A stretch of DNA of 64,000 bases from Bradyrhizobium iriomotense (GCF_018129405.1 NZ_JAFCLP010000013.1:1-64000), one strand, 5' to 3'. Shown: positions 1 through 9,045, counted from the stretch's first letter. The notes: generated by a model from the sequence alone, not told the origin. Numbers and translations are program-made.

Positions 1-282
1 GGTGCGAAGGTGAAGGCGTTCGATCCCGTCGGCATGGAGCAGGCGAAGGGTGAGCTGCCCAACATCACCTATTGCGAAGATGCCTATTCCTGTGCGCAAG
101 GCGCCGACGCGTTGGTCGTCGTCACCGAATGGGTGCAGTTCCGCGGCCTCGATCTCGATAGGCTGAAGAGCGTCATGGCGCAGCCTGTCGTCGTCGACCT
201 CCGCAACATCTATAGCCCCGAAGACATGCGCGCGGCCGGCTTCACCTATGAGAGCGTCGGCCGCCCGTCGGCGCAGGGCTGA
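1..282 (+). CDS. UDP-glucose 6-dehydrogenase, C-terminal fragment
   Basis: The gene enters from the left edge; only about 93 codons are present, in the frame that starts at base 1. The product would oxidise UDP-glucose to UDP-glucuronate with NAD for surface polysaccharide synthesis. The fragment is the C-terminal UDP-binding domain of the UDPG/GDP-mannose dehydrogenase family: FDPVGM near its start, VVTEW in the middle and the typical DLRNIY near the end. It belongs functionally with the phosphomannomutase/phosphoglucomutase at 3.7 kb, which feeds the same sugar-nucleotide pool. A GTG at 10 lies inside the domain and is not a real start. The family is clear; the exact name (ugd, tuaD or rkpK type) cannot be fixed from a fragment. 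Confidence 0.88.
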   Translation, partial: GAKVKAFDPVGMEQAKGELPNITYCEDAYSCAQGADALVVVTEWVQFRGLDLDRLKSVMAQPVVVDLRNIYSPEDMRAAGFTYESVGRPSAQG

Positions 283-296
283 TCCTACATACGATT

Positions 297-405
297 GTCA
301 TACCCCGCGAAGGCGGGGTATCCAGTACACGGATTTCGGGATGGCCGGGATCTGAATTGACTGGATCGTCCGCCCCACGCAGTTGCGCGCAAGGCGGACG
401 ATGAC
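297..405. repeat. Extragenic palindrome, family F copy 1
   Basis: Imperfect inverted repeat whose left arm starts GTCATACCCCGC and contains a small hairpin (CCCCGCGAAGGCGGGG). The outer arms pair TCCAGT with ACTGGA. A second copy sits at 24789-24888 with the same arms and a different middle. It lies between the dehydrogenase stop and hrpB. Confidence 0.8.
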
Positions 406-417
406 GGACCGAGACTA

Positions 418-2892
418 TTGCCCCGCAATTTCGACACGCCCCTCCCGATCGATGCCGTGCTCGACGACCTGTCGCGCACGCTGGATCAGCATAACGCGGC
501 CGTGCTGGTGGCCCCGCCGGGTGCCGGCAAGACCACGCGCGTGCCGCTGGCGCTGCTCGATGCGCCCTGGGCGAAGGGCAAGAAGATCATCGTGCTGGAG
601 CCGCGGCGCATCGCGGCGCGGGCGAGCGCTGACCGCATGGCCAAATCGCTGGGCGAGCGCGCCGGAGAGACCGTCGGTTATCGCGTCCGCTTCGGCTCGA
701 AGATCTCGCGCGCGACGCGTATCGAGGTGGTGACCGAAGGCATTTTTACCCGCCAGATCCTCGACGATCCCGAACTGTCAGGCGTTGCCGCCATCCTGTT
801 CGACGAATTCCACGAACGCTCGCTCGATGCCGACATGGGCCTTGCGCTGGCGCGCGACGCGCAGACCGGCCTGCGCGAGGACCTACGCATCCTCGTGATG
901 TCGGCAACGCTCGACGGCGCGCGCGTCGCAAAGCTGCTCGGCGATGCCCCTGTCGTCGAGAGCGAAGGCCGCGCCTTTCCAGTCGAGACGCGCTATCTCG
1001 GCCGCAAGGCCGACGCGCCGATCGAGCGGCAGATGGCCGATGCGATCGCATCTGCGCTCCGCGCCGATAGCGGCTCGGTGCTGGCATTCCTGCCGGGCGC
1101 CGCGGAAATCCGCCGCACCCAGAATTTCCTGGCCGAGCGCGTGCAGGACGCCAGCATCGAGATCGTGCCGCTGTTCGGCGCGCTCGACGCCGCCGTGCAG
1201 GACCGCGCCATCGCACCGGCGCCGAAGGGCACGCGAAAAGTGGTGCTGGCCACCTCGATCGCGGAGACCTCGCTCACCATCGAGGGCGTGCGCATCGTGG
1301 TCGATTCCGGTCTCGCCCGCGTGCCGCGCTATGAGCCCGACATCGGGCTGACACGGCTCGAGACCGTGCGCGCCGCGCGCGCGGCGGTGGACCAGCGCCG
1401 CGGCCGCGCCGGCCGCACCGAGCCCGGCGTCTGTTACCGGCTCTGGGACGAGCCGCAGACGGCCTCGCTCGCGCCCTACACCCAGCCGGAAATCCTGAGC
1501 GCCGACCTGTCGTCGCTGGTGCTCGATCTCGCGCAATGGGGCGTCACTGATCCCGCCGCGTTGTCGTTCCTCGATCCGCCGCCGCAGCCGGCCTGGAAGG
1601 AAGCCAAAAGCCTGCTGTCCGAGCTCAACGCGCTCGACGGCGACGGCCGCATCACCGCCGAGGGCAAGAGCCTGCGCGCGCTGGCGTTGCCGCCGCGGCT
1701 GGCGCGCATGATCGTGGATTCGCATCGCGCCGGCGAGGGCGAGGCCGCTGCCGAGATCGCGGCCATCATCACCGAGCGCGGGCTTGGCGGCGACAGCGTC
1801 GATCTGGAGCATCGGCGCGACCAGTTTCGCCGCGACCGCTCGCCGCGCGCCGCAAGCGCGCGCGATCTGGCGCGACGCTGGGCCTCGCAGGTGGCAGCGT
1901 CGGAGAAGGCAGGGCAGCAGGAGGATCTCTCCACCGGCCTGATGCTGGCCTATGCCTTTCCGGACCGCGTCGCGCGCAATCGCGGCAACGGCAGCTTCGT
2001 GCTCGCCAACGGCCGCGGTGCTGCCGTGGAGCAGACCTCCTCGCTCGCACGCGTGCCCTATATCGCGGTCGGTGAGATGACGGGCACGGCGGCGAGCGGC
2101 CGCATCCTGCTCGCGGCGCAAATCACCCAGGACGAGATCGAGCTTCATTTCGCCGAGCATATCGGAACCGTCGACGAGATCTCCTTCGACCGCGGCGCGA
2201 TGGCACTGCGCGCACGGCGCAGGCGCGCGCTGCATGCGATCACGCTGTCGGAGGCGACGCTTGCCGTGTCGCCTTCGGAAGAAACCGCGCGCATCTTCGC
2301 CGATGGACTGATTGCCGCCGGCCTCGACCGGCTGCCCTGGTCGAAGGCCGCAAAACAGTGGCGCGATCGCGTCATGTTCCTGCGCAAGGCCGAGGGCGAC
2401 AGCTGGCCGGATCTGTCCGACGACGGCCTGATCGCGCGGCGCGACGACTGGCTGGTGCCGGCGCTCTACGACAAGATCGCGCTCAAGGATATCTCTCCCG
2501 GCGATCTCTCCGATGCGCTGATGGCGCTGCTGCCCTGGGAGATGCGCGCGCGGCTCGATCGCGAAGCGCCGACCCATTTCGAGGCGCCGACCGGAAGCGT
2601 GCTCGCGATCGACTACGAGGCCGAGCAGGGGCCGACCATCGCTGTGCGGCTACAGGAATTGTTCGGCCTCAATACCCATCCCTCTATCGCGGCCGGCAAG
2701 GTGCCCCTGGTGCTGGAATTGCTGTCGCCGGCACAGCGCCCGGTGCAGGTGACGCGCGACCTCCCCGGCTTCTGGCGCGGCAGCTACGCCGCCGTGCGCT
2801 CCGACCTGCGCGGGCGCTATCCGCGCCATCCCTGGCCGGACGATCCGGCGGGTGCGCTGCCGACCCGGCGGGCGAAGCCGCGCGGGACGTGA
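418..2892 (+). CDS. hrpB: ATP-dependent helicase HrpB (DEAH family)
   Basis: DEAH-type RNA helicase-like ATPase of 824 residues, the usual HrpB length. Visible motifs: Walker A PPGAGKTT (residues 33-40), Walker B variant DEFH (129-132), SAT (162-164), the domain-2 motif TSIAETSLTI and QRRGRAGRT (326-334). The C-terminal third is the HrpB-specific region ending in the WPDDP type tail. The start is a TTG at 418; no ATG lies upstream in frame before the protein's conserved beginning, and the N terminus matches the family from here, so TTG is preferred. HrpB proteins are widespread in bacteria but their physiological substrate is poorly known. It stands alone between a repeat and the protease gene. 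Confidence 0.93.
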   Translation: MPRNFDTPLPIDAVLDDLSRTLDQHNAAVLVAPPGAGKTTRVPLALLDAPWAKGKKIIVLEPRRIAARASADRMAKSLGERAGETVGYRVRFGSKISRATRIEVVTEGIFTRQILDDPELSGVAAILFDEFHERSLDADMGLALARDAQTGLREDLRILVMSATLDGARVAKLLGDAPVVESEGRAFPVETRYLGRKADAPIERQMADAIASALRADSGSVLAFLPGAAEIRRTQNFLAERVQDASIEIVPLFGALDAAVQDRAIAPAPKGTRKVVLATSIAETSLTIEGVRIVVDSGLARVPRYEPDIGLTRLETVRAARAAVDQRRGRAGRTEPGVCYRLWDEPQTASLAPYTQPEILSADLSSLVLDLAQWGVTDPAALSFLDPPPQPAWKEAKSLLSELNALDGDGRITAEGKSLRALALPPRLARMIVDSHRAGEGEAAAEIAAIITERGLGGDSVDLEHRRDQFRRDRSPRAASARDLARRWASQVAASEKAGQQEDLSTGLMLAYAFPDRVARNRGNGSFVLANGRGAAVEQTSSLARVPYIAVGEMTGTAASGRILLAAQITQDEIELHFAEHIGTVDEISFDRGAMALRARRRRALHAITLSEATLAVSPSEETARIFADGLIAAGLDRLPWSKAAKQWRDRVMFLRKAEGDSWPDLSDDGLIARRDDWLVPALYDKIALKDISPGDLSDALMALLPWEMRARLDREAPTHFEAPTGSVLAIDYEAEQGPTIAVRLQELFGLNTHPSIAAGKVPLVLELLSPAQRPVQVTRDLPGFWRGSYAAVRSDLRGRYPRHPWPDDPAGALPTRRAKPRGT

Positions 2893-3019
2893 GTTTTGTA
2901 GGCCACATTAACCGTCCGCTCATCCTTTTCGCCAAAATGGCGACGTTCTGGCCGCCGCGGTGGTCGCGGCTAGAGAGGTTGCGTGGTGAAATCGGGCTTT
3001 CCGGCTCGGAAGTGGTGTG

Positions 3020-3532
3020 ATGCGTAACATTATGATCTTCGCGGCCATCATGATCGGCCTCGGCACCTTCATGGCGCAAATGGCGGACAGGGTGAGCTCG
3101 GCGTCCGCCACGTCAGTGCCGCGCACGACCGTTGCTGTTGCCGCCGCAGCTCCGGCCGGAGGCCGCAGCCTCGCCATTTCCCGCGACGGCCGTGGTCATT
3201 TCCAGACGGAAGGCCGGATCGACGGGCAGCGCATCGGCTTCATGGTCGATACCGGCGCCTCCGTCGTCGCGCTGAACGAGACCTCGGCTGCTCGCTTCGG
3301 CCTGCGTCCCTCGCGCAACGAATACAACGCCACCGTCTCCACCGCCAACGGCACCATCAAGGCCGCGCGCACCCGCATCGCCATGCTCGATGTCGGCGGC
3401 CTCATCGTGCGCGACGTCGATGCCATGGTGCTGCCGGACGAGGCATTGTCCGAAAACCTGCTCGGCCTTTCCTTCCTGTCCCGCCTCAAGCGCTTCGAAT
3501 ACGCCAACGGGCAGATGGTGCTGGAGCAGTAA
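3020..3532 (+). CDS. Retropepsin-like (clan AA) aspartic protease, TIGR02281 type
   Basis: A 170-residue protein with an N-terminal hydrophobic segment (residues 3-20), so probably membrane-anchored with a periplasmic domain. A proline/alanine linker is followed by a single retropepsin-like domain with catalytic motif VDTGAS (76-81, Asp77) and a second conserved stretch LLGLSFLSRL near the C terminus. Such one-domain proteases act as homodimers. The ATG at 3020 is preferred over the adjacent GTG at 3017 because CGGAAG lies about 8 bases upstream of it. The natural substrate of this family in alphaproteobacteria is not established. It stands between hrpB and the phosphohexomutase gene without clear operon coupling. 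Confidence 0.88.
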   Translation: MRNIMIFAAIMIGLGTFMAQMADRVSSASATSVPRTTVAVAAAAPAGGRSLAISRDGRGHFQTEGRIDGQRIGFMVDTGASVVALNETSAARFGLRPSRNEYNATVSTANGTIKAARTRIAMLDVGGLIVRDVDAMVLPDEALSENLLGLSFLSRLKRFEYANGQMVLEQ

Positions 3533-3742
3533 GCCGCGTCATGCGCTCTCCCTAGCGAGCTGACGAACGGCCATTCGCACGAACTTTTTGGACGGAACGG
3601 GCGCAAGTCCCGCGCAAGATCGCGTTTCCCCGTTACCAAACTGCCGCAATTATCGGCCATAAGCCTTCATTCCCGCCTTCCGCTGCGGCCCGGCATTCGC
3701 TAAGGCTGCATCAATTCCTGCCCTTTTCACGAGACCGTCTCA

Positions 3743-5242
3743 ATGTTTCCCAAGCCGAAACCCGTCCTGCTGCCCAACACCTACGCCTTCGAATCCGAGC
3801 CGATGGTGAAGCCCACCGGCTTTCGCGAATACGACGCGCGCTGGTTGTTCCAGAAGGAAATCAACCTGATGGGTGTGCAGGCGCTCGGCATGGGGCTGGG
3901 CGCGCTGATCGCCGAGCTCGGGGTCAAACAGGAGATCGTCACCGGTCATGATTTCCGCGGCTATTCGGCCTCGATCAAATACGCGCTGATCTCCGGCCTG
4001 ATGGCGGCGGGCTGCAAGGTGCATGACATCGGCCTCGCGGTGACGCCGATGGCCTATTTCGCGCAGTTCGATCTCGACGTGCCCTGCTGCGCGATGGTTA
4101 CGGCCTCGCACAACGACAATGGCTGGACCGGGGTGAAGATGGGCGCCAACCGTCCGCTCACCTTCGGCCCCGACGAGATGACCCGGCTGAAGGAGATCGT
4201 GCTCAATGCCGAATTCAAGAACAAGGCGGGCGGCGCTTACCAGTTCCACGAGAACTATCCGGCGCGCTACATCGCCGATCTCACCAATCGTCCGAAGCTG
4301 ACGCGCAAGCTGAAGGTCGTCGCGGCCTGCGGCAACGGCACCGCCGGGGCGTTCGCGCCGCAGGTGCTGGAAGCGATCGGCTGCGAGGTGATTCCGCTCG
4401 ACACCGAGCTCGATCACACCTTCCCGAAATACAACCCGAATCCGGAAGACATGGAGATGCTGCACGCGATCCGCGACGCGGTGCTGCATCACAAGGCCGA
4501 TGTCGGCCTCGGCTTCGACGGCGACGGCGATCGCTGCGGCGTCGTCGACAATACCGGCGAGGAGATCTTCGCCGACAAGGTCGGCGTGATGCTGGCGCGC
4601 GACATGTCCGCGATCCACAAGGACGCACAGTTCATCGTCGACGTGAAATCGACCGGCCTCTTCATCACCGATCCCGTGCTGCAGAAGCAGGGCGCCAGGA
4701 CCGCCTATTGGAAGACCGGCCATTCCTACATGAAGCGCCGCACCAACGAGACGGGCGCGCTCGCCGGCTTCGAGAAGTCCGGCCATTTCTTCTTCAACAA
4801 GCCGTATGGCCGCGGCTATGACGACGGTCTCGTCTCGGCGATCGCGATCTGCGACATGCTCGATCGTGCGCCCGGCAAGTCGATGGCCGACCTGAAGAAC
4901 GCGCTGCCAAAAACCTGGTCGTCGCCGACCATGTCGCCGCATTGCGCCGACGAGGTCAAATACGGCGTCATCGACAAGGTGGTGAAGCATTTCGAAGGCC
5001 TGCAGGCCAAGGGCGCCAAGATCGGCGGCCAGTCGATCCGCGATCTCGTCACCGTTAACGGCGTCCGCGTCACCGTCGAGGACGGCAGCTGGGGCCTGGT
5101 GCGCGCCTCTTCCAACAAGCCCGAACTCGTCGTCGTGGTCGAGAGCCCGGTCTCCGAGCAGCGCATGCACGACATGTTCGAGATGGTGAACAGCGTGCTG
5201 CGCACGCATCCCGAAGTCGGCGAGTACAATCAGACGATCTGA
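3743..5242 (+). CDS. Phosphomannomutase/phosphoglucomutase
   Basis: Alpha-D-phosphohexomutase of 499 residues, interconverting hexose 1- and 6-phosphates (mannose and/or glucose) for nucleotide-sugar, exopolysaccharide and LPS synthesis. Motifs: phosphoserine loop TASHND (120-125, Ser122), metal-binding DGDGDR (259-264), a sugar-specificity segment FEKSGH and a C-terminal phosphate-binding RASSNKPE. The AlgC/ExoC/NoeK group is the best match. The gene starts at ATG 3743 and reads cleanly to a TGA. It is probably monocistronic, since the next genes run the other way. A 489-codon open frame on the opposite strand is an effect of its GC-rich codons. Confidence 0.93.
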   Translation: MFPKPKPVLLPNTYAFESEPMVKPTGFREYDARWLFQKEINLMGVQALGMGLGALIAELGVKQEIVTGHDFRGYSASIKYALISGLMAAGCKVHDIGLAVTPMAYFAQFDLDVPCCAMVTASHNDNGWTGVKMGANRPLTFGPDEMTRLKEIVLNAEFKNKAGGAYQFHENYPARYIADLTNRPKLTRKLKVVAACGNGTAGAFAPQVLEAIGCEVIPLDTELDHTFPKYNPNPEDMEMLHAIRDAVLHHKADVGLGFDGDGDRCGVVDNTGEEIFADKVGVMLARDMSAIHKDAQFIVDVKSTGLFITDPVLQKQGARTAYWKTGHSYMKRRTNETGALAGFEKSGHFFFNKPYGRGYDDGLVSAIAICDMLDRAPGKSMADLKNALPKTWSSPTMSPHCADEVKYGVIDKVVKHFEGLQAKGAKIGGQSIRDLVTVNGVRVTVEDGSWGLVRASSNKPELVVVVESPVSEQRMHDMFEMVNSVLRTHPEVGEYNQTI

Positions 5243-5254
5243 GCGCTCGCGCGC

Positions 5255-6094
5255 TCAGCCGCCGGGCGGGCCGAACAGGGCGCGGAGCTTCGCGCCCGCG
5301 CCGCGCGCGCTCCGGGCATCGCCCAGCATCGCGATCCATTCGCCGAGCGCGATCCGGATCGGGTTGAAGGACGGCGTGCCGCCGACGAGACCGAAGCGGA
5401 GCGGCTGGTCGGCGGGCTGCTCTGCGAAGGTCCCGAACAGGCGGTCGAATACGATCAGGATGCCGCCATAGTTCTTGTCGAGGCACGGCTCGTTGCAGGC
5501 ATGATGCACGCGATGGTGGCTCGGCGTGTTGAGCAGCCATTCGAGCGCGCCGAGCTTCGGCGCGAAGTCGCTGTGGACGAAGAACTGGTAGAACAAATTG
5601 GTCCCCAGCATCGCGACAATCGCGAGGGGATGGAAGCCGAGCAGCGCCAGCGGCAGGAAGAACAGAAAATTGCCGGAGATGTTGCCGGTCCAGCCGAGCC
5701 GGATCGCCGCCGTCAGGTTCAGCCGCGTCGTCGAATGATGCACGGCATGCGTCGCCCACATCCAGCGAATACGGTGCGAGGCGCGGTGCTGCCAGTAGTA
5801 CAGGAACTCGCTGCCGATGAATAACCCCGCGAGCGCGGGCGGGCTGGTCTGCGCGAAGTCGAACAGGCGATGCTCGTACAGGAACGCGAACGGCACCGCG
5901 AGAATGCCGGCCTCGACCGCGCGCAGCAGGTTTTGCCCGAGGGCCACGCCGAACGACGCGACGCTCTCGCGCCAGTCGTGGGTCTCGCGATGCGCGAGCC
6001 GGCCGATGCCGTATTCGAGCAGCATCAGGCCGATCGCTGTCGCCAGGATCACGCGCCGGAGCGTCGGATCGAGCAGGAGTGAAGCGTAGCCCAC
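5255..6094 (-). CDS. Sterol desaturase / fatty acid hydroxylase family membrane protein
   Basis: A 279-residue integral membrane di-iron enzyme with several hydrophobic segments and the three histidine clusters of the fatty acid hydroxylase superfamily: HRASH (103-107), HAVHH (116-120) and HHRVHH (193-198). The family uses oxygen to hydroxylate or desaturate lipids, carotenoids or hopanoids; the substrate here is unknown. The start is a GTG at 6094, preceded by a near-perfect AGGAGG five bases away, which decides against an out-of-frame ATG at 6099. The gene starts 9 bases after the stop of the cysteine-containing secreted protein gene, so the two are probably co-transcribed. Confidence 0.87.
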   Translation of the reverse strand: MGYASLLLDPTLRRVILATAIGLMLLEYGIGRLAHRETHDWRESVASFGVALGQNLLRAVEAGILAVPFAFLYEHRLFDFAQTSPPALAGLFIGSEFLYYWQHRASHRIRWMWATHAVHHSTTRLNLTAAIRLGWTGNISGNFLFFLPLALLGFHPLAIVAMLGTNLFYQFFVHSDFAPKLGALEWLLNTPSHHRVHHACNEPCLDKNYGGILIVFDRLFGTFAEQPADQPLRFGLVGGTPSFNPIRIALGEWIAMLGDARSARGAGAKLRALFGPPGG

Positions 6095-6103
6095 GGCATC
6101 CTC

Positions 6104-6436
6104 CTATTTCGGTGCAACGCCGGCGCTGACGGCGCTGTCCCTCAGCGCCTGCGCGCGCGGCAGCGTTTGTGCGCAGGTCGGGGTGAGCTGGCCGGCATGG
6201 GATTGCAGGCAGGCGAGGATGCGTCCGCCACCCGGTGCGACATCGCTGCAAAGGCGGTCATAGTCGGCGCGGCAGGCCTGCATGACCGCCCGCGCTTCGC
6301 TGCGCATCTGCGGCGTGGCCGGCGTTCGCGGCTGGCTCTGGGCAAATGCGGACGTCGAAGTCGCGGCGCCGAGGACGACGATGGTTGCGGCTTGCGCGAG
6401 GGAGACGGCGCGAAAGATTGATGACACGGTGCTCAT
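6104..6436 (-). CDS. Small secreted protein with one GLG1-type cysteine repeat
   Basis: A 110-residue protein with an N-terminal signal peptide (cleavage expected after SAFA, about residue 32) and a single cysteine-rich repeat of the Golgi apparatus protein 1 type: CRADYDRLC, then GGGRILACLQSH and a final Cys. Four cysteines could form two disulfides in the periplasm. Such proteins are common in Bradyrhizobium and relatives and have no established function. The ATG at 6436 is very close to an AAAGG; GTG 6427 would be better spaced, so the start is slightly uncertain. It precedes the desaturase-like gene in a likely two-gene operon. Confidence 0.8.
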   Translation of the reverse strand: MSTVSSIFRAVSLAQAATIVVLGAATSTSAFAQSQPRTPATPQMRSEARAVMQACRADYDRLCSDVAPGGGRILACLQSHAGQLTPTCAQTLPRAQALRDSAVSAGVAPK

Positions 6437-6501
6437 CCTTTCTGATCTGAGGCGATAGACCGTCGCCGCCCGGGGCTAGGCGCGGCGACGGTCCGGCCCG
6501 C

Positions 6502-6723
6502 TCAGCGCGAGATCGTGCCGGTGCGGGTGTAGGTGTTGCCGGCCGGGCCGGTACGGGTGACGTTGCGCGTGCAGCTTCCGTTGGCGCAGCTTCCCGTCGC
6601 GGTGACGTTGGAGGTGCCCCGCGGACCGCTCGCCGTCGCCGACCGCGTCCAGGCATTGGCGTCGACTGCGGTGGCAACCGACAGGGCGCCGATGACGAGG
6701 GAGCTGAGGAAGAACTTGTTCAT
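6502..6723 (-). CDS. Small secreted Thr/Gly/Asn-rich protein
   Basis: A 73-residue protein with a clear signal peptide (MNKFFLSSLVIGALSV, cleavage expected after DANA) and a mature part rich in Ser, Thr, Gly and Asn with two related blocks, TATGSCANGSCTRN and TRTGPAGNTYTRTG. One Cys pair is present. The ATG at 6723 is preceded by AAAGGAG at good spacing, which excludes longer upstream frames. It is divergent from the OmpR-type regulator at 6908 and may share its promoter region. I do not recognise a function; similar short secreted proteins are common in this genus. Confidence 0.75.
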   Translation of the reverse strand: MNKFFLSSLVIGALSVATAVDANAWTRSATASGPRGTSNVTATGSCANGSCTRNVTRTGPAGNTYTRTGTISR

Positions 6724-6841
6724 GGTCGTCGTCTCCTTTGTGGGGGCTGCCGTGAGCGCGAGCCGTGCGGAGGAGACTGCGGCTGCGGCGTGTGCATCGC
6801 ATTGCCGGCGCGAAACGATTGTTATGGCTTTGTCGGCTCCG

Positions 6842-6857
6842 TGTAACACTATGTAAC
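6842..6857. promoter_or_regulatory. Direct repeat TGTAAC with 10-bp period (OmpR-type operator candidate)
   Basis: TGTAAC occurs at 6842-6847 and again at 6852-6857, exactly one helical turn apart, as expected for a dimer of an OmpR/PhoB-family regulator. It lies between the small secreted protein gene and the response regulator gene starting at 6908. Read on the minus strand, TACATAGTGTTACA differs at one fixed position from the published E. coli RstA box pattern TACATNTNGTTACA. Confidence 0.5.
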
Positions 6858-6907
6858 AGGTGGGCCCGCGCCCTTGCGTGACGCGTGCCGTTGCCCACAA
6901 TGCAGCC

Positions 6908-7630
6908 ATGAACACGCAAGCGGCCACGATTCTCATGGTGGAGGACGATCCCGAGATCAGCCGCCTCGTTGCCGACTTCATGCGGCGCGAGGGGTTCGAG
7001 GTCGCTTGCGTCGCCGACGGCAAGGCGATGGACAATATGCTCCAGCGCCTGCGGCCCGACATCGTCATCCTCGACCTAATGTTGCCGGGCGAGGACGGGC
7101 TTTCGATCTGCCGCCGCTTGCGCGCCGACGACTCCCTCCCGATCCTGATGCTGACCGCCAAGAGCGACGAGATCGATCGTGTCGTCGGCCTCGAAATGGG
7201 CGCCGACGATTATCTGACAAAACCGTTCGGTCCGCGCGAGTTGCTGGCGCGGGTTCGCGCCATCCTGCGCCGGGCCAACGGGGCGCCGGCAAAGCCGCTG
7301 GTCCGGCGCTTCGCGTTCGACCGTTTTGTCATCGATCTCGATTCACGCAGTGTCGAGATTGTCGAGAGCGAGGTCGTGGCGCTGCAATTGACCAGCGCGG
7401 AGTTCGACCTGCTCGGCTGCTTCGTGCAGCGCCCGCGCCGGGTGCTGACGCGCGACCAGATCCTCGACTGGACGCGCGGACGTTCGGCCGAGCCGTTTGA
7501 TCGCACCGTGGACATGCTGATCTCGCGGCTGCGCAAGAAGCTCGACGGCGCTAGCCCCGGCTCGAACCTGATCACGACGGTGCGCAACGGCGGCTATCTG
7601 TTCACCGCGACCGTCAAGCAGGTGTCGTGA
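6908..7630 (+). CDS. OmpR-family response regulator
   Basis: A 240-residue regulator: receiver domain (about 6-120) with acidic pair Asp13/Asp14, phospho-acceptor Asp56 in VILDLML and the conserved Lys in LTKPFG near residue 106, followed by an OmpR-type winged helix ending in VRNGGYLFTA. It is phosphorylated presumably by the kinase encoded immediately downstream. ATG 6908 was chosen because the conserved receiver begins here; an upstream GTG at 6860 would abut the direct repeat at 6842-6857. Its TGA overlaps the kinase ATG (TGATG), implying translational coupling. The repeat just upstream suggests autoregulation; the signal is unknown. Confidence 0.92.
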   Translation: MNTQAATILMVEDDPEISRLVADFMRREGFEVACVADGKAMDNMLQRLRPDIVILDLMLPGEDGLSICRRLRADDSLPILMLTAKSDEIDRVVGLEMGADDYLTKPFGPRELLARVRAILRRANGAPAKPLVRRFAFDRFVIDLDSRSVEIVESEVVALQLTSAEFDLLGCFVQRPRRVLTRDQILDWTRGRSAEPFDRTVDMLISRLRKKLDGASPGSNLITTVRNGGYLFTATVKQVS

Positions 7631-8979
7631 TGCTGCGCGTCACGCTCGCCGCGCGCCTGGCGCTGATCGGACTGGTGGGATTCACGGTGGTCGTCACCGT
7701 CATCCTGGCGATCTTCTACCGGACCACGGTGCATGAGAACGAGCTGACGCGGCCTTCGCCTGCGCGGCTCGATGCACTGGCAACGCTGCTCGAGCGCACG
7801 GCCGGCGACGCGCGGCAGGCCGTTCTCGACGCGGTGTCGTCGCCGCAATTCATGGCGCGGATCGTGCCGTCAGGCGCACCGGTCAGCGGCGAGACGCCGC
7901 CGCAGCAGGAGCAGTTGCGCGAGACCTATGCGGCCGGCCTTGCGGGCCGCCCCGTCGAGATCGTATCCCCGCCCGATCATCGCGCGAATAGATTGTTTCC
8001 CCGCCTCGCGCGGCTGATGGCCAATGCGGTCGAGTTTCGCATCGGCCTGCGCAGCGGCGATCTGCTGGTGATCGACGCCTATACCCGCCTGCCGGTGACC
8101 CCGTTCGGCCTGCCCGTCGGCTTCGGCGCGGGCCTGTTCGGCTCGATCGTGGCGCTGCTGGCGCTTCTCGTCATGCAGCGCGAGACGCGGCCGCTGGCGC
8201 GGCTTGCCGCGGCCGTCGATCGTGTCGATCTGTCGGCCGATCCGCCGCCGCTGCCGGATGCGCGGCGCAGCGCGCCGGAGATCCGTGCTGTCATCGCCGC
8301 GTTCAACCGCTTGCAGGCGCGGCTCGCCGAGATGCTGCGCGCGCGCATGACGCTGGTTGGCGGCATCGCCCATGACGTCAGGACCTTTGCGACACGGCTG
8401 CGGCTGCGCGTCGAGCACATCCCCGACGATGCCGAACGGCGGCGGGCGGTTGCCGATATCGACGACATGATGCGGCTGCTCGACGACGCGCTGCTGTCGA
8501 CGCGGGCGGGCGCCGGCGGGCTGTCGCAGGAAATGGTCGAGCTGGCTGCGCTGATCGCCGTCGAGGTGCACGACCGGCGCGTTCAGGGCAAGCCGGTCGA
8601 TCTGGTCACGGACGAGCGCGCCCGGAATTGTGTCGTGCTCGGCGACCGGCTGGCGCTGCGGCGTATCCTCGCCAACATCATCGACAATGCGCTCGCCTAC
8701 GGCCATGCGGCGGATGTGCGCACGGCCCTGAAGGACGGTGCCGTCGTCGTGTCGATCGACGACGAGGGGCCGGGCATTCCCGCCGATCAGCGTCAGACCG
8801 TGCTGGAGCCGTTCCACCGGCTGGAGAAGTCGCGCAATCGCGCGACCGGAGGCGCCGGCCTCGGCCTCGCCGTGGTCCGCAACCTGGTCGAGGCCCATGG
8901 CGGCACGATCGAGATCGGCGCGGCCCCGGGCGGAGGCTCGCGCGTCACCGTCACGCTGCCGGTCTTTGAACCGGCCTAA
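7630..8979 (+). CDS. Sensor histidine kinase of the OmpR-type pair
   Basis: A 449-residue inner-membrane kinase. Transmembrane segment 1 is about residues 8-29, a periplasmic domain of about 140 residues follows, and the second transmembrane segment is near 160-182. The cytoplasmic part has a HAMP-like linker, an H-box with His248 (GGIAHDVRT), an N-box (NIIDNALAYG), a G1 box (DDEGPGIP) and a G2 box (GGAGLGLAV). EnvZ-like layout. The Arg after HDV, where Leu-x-x-P is common, is a small deviation. The stop TAA overlaps the start of an extragenic repeat. Confidence 0.92.
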   Translation: MLRVTLAARLALIGLVGFTVVVTVILAIFYRTTVHENELTRPSPARLDALATLLERTAGDARQAVLDAVSSPQFMARIVPSGAPVSGETPPQQEQLRETYAAGLAGRPVEIVSPPDHRANRLFPRLARLMANAVEFRIGLRSGDLLVIDAYTRLPVTPFGLPVGFGAGLFGSIVALLALLVMQRETRPLARLAAAVDRVDLSADPPPLPDARRSAPEIRAVIAAFNRLQARLAEMLRARMTLVGGIAHDVRTFATRLRLRVEHIPDDAERRRAVADIDDMMRLLDDALLSTRAGAGGLSQEMVELAALIAVEVHDRRVQGKPVDLVTDERARNCVVLGDRLALRRILANIIDNALAYGHAADVRTALKDGAVVVSIDDEGPGIPADQRQTVLEPFHRLEKSRNRATGGAGLGLAVVRNLVEAHGGTIEIGAAPGGGSRVTVTLPVFEPA

Positions 8980-9035
8980 AGCGTTTTCGAGCGAAGTGGA
9001 TGCCGGTTCGCGTGAAGAAAACGCGTCAAAACAAG
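8978..9035. repeat. Short extragenic repeat, family K copy 1
   Basis: Starts inside the kinase stop codon with AAAGCGTTTTCGAGCGA and ends with GAAAACGCGTCAAAACAA; the ends are inverted (GCGTTTTC / GAAAACGC). A second copy lies at 29948-30006, also directly at a stop codon (the yjbQ-like gene). Confidence 0.75.
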
Positions 9036-9045
9036 AATCGGGGCG

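Noticed and set aside
3740-5209. 489-codon open frame on the minus strand opposite the phosphohexomutase gene
   Set aside because: Composition is His/Asp/Arg/Val-rich as expected for the complement of a GC-rich gene, with no recognisable motif; the plus strand encodes an unmistakable enzyme.
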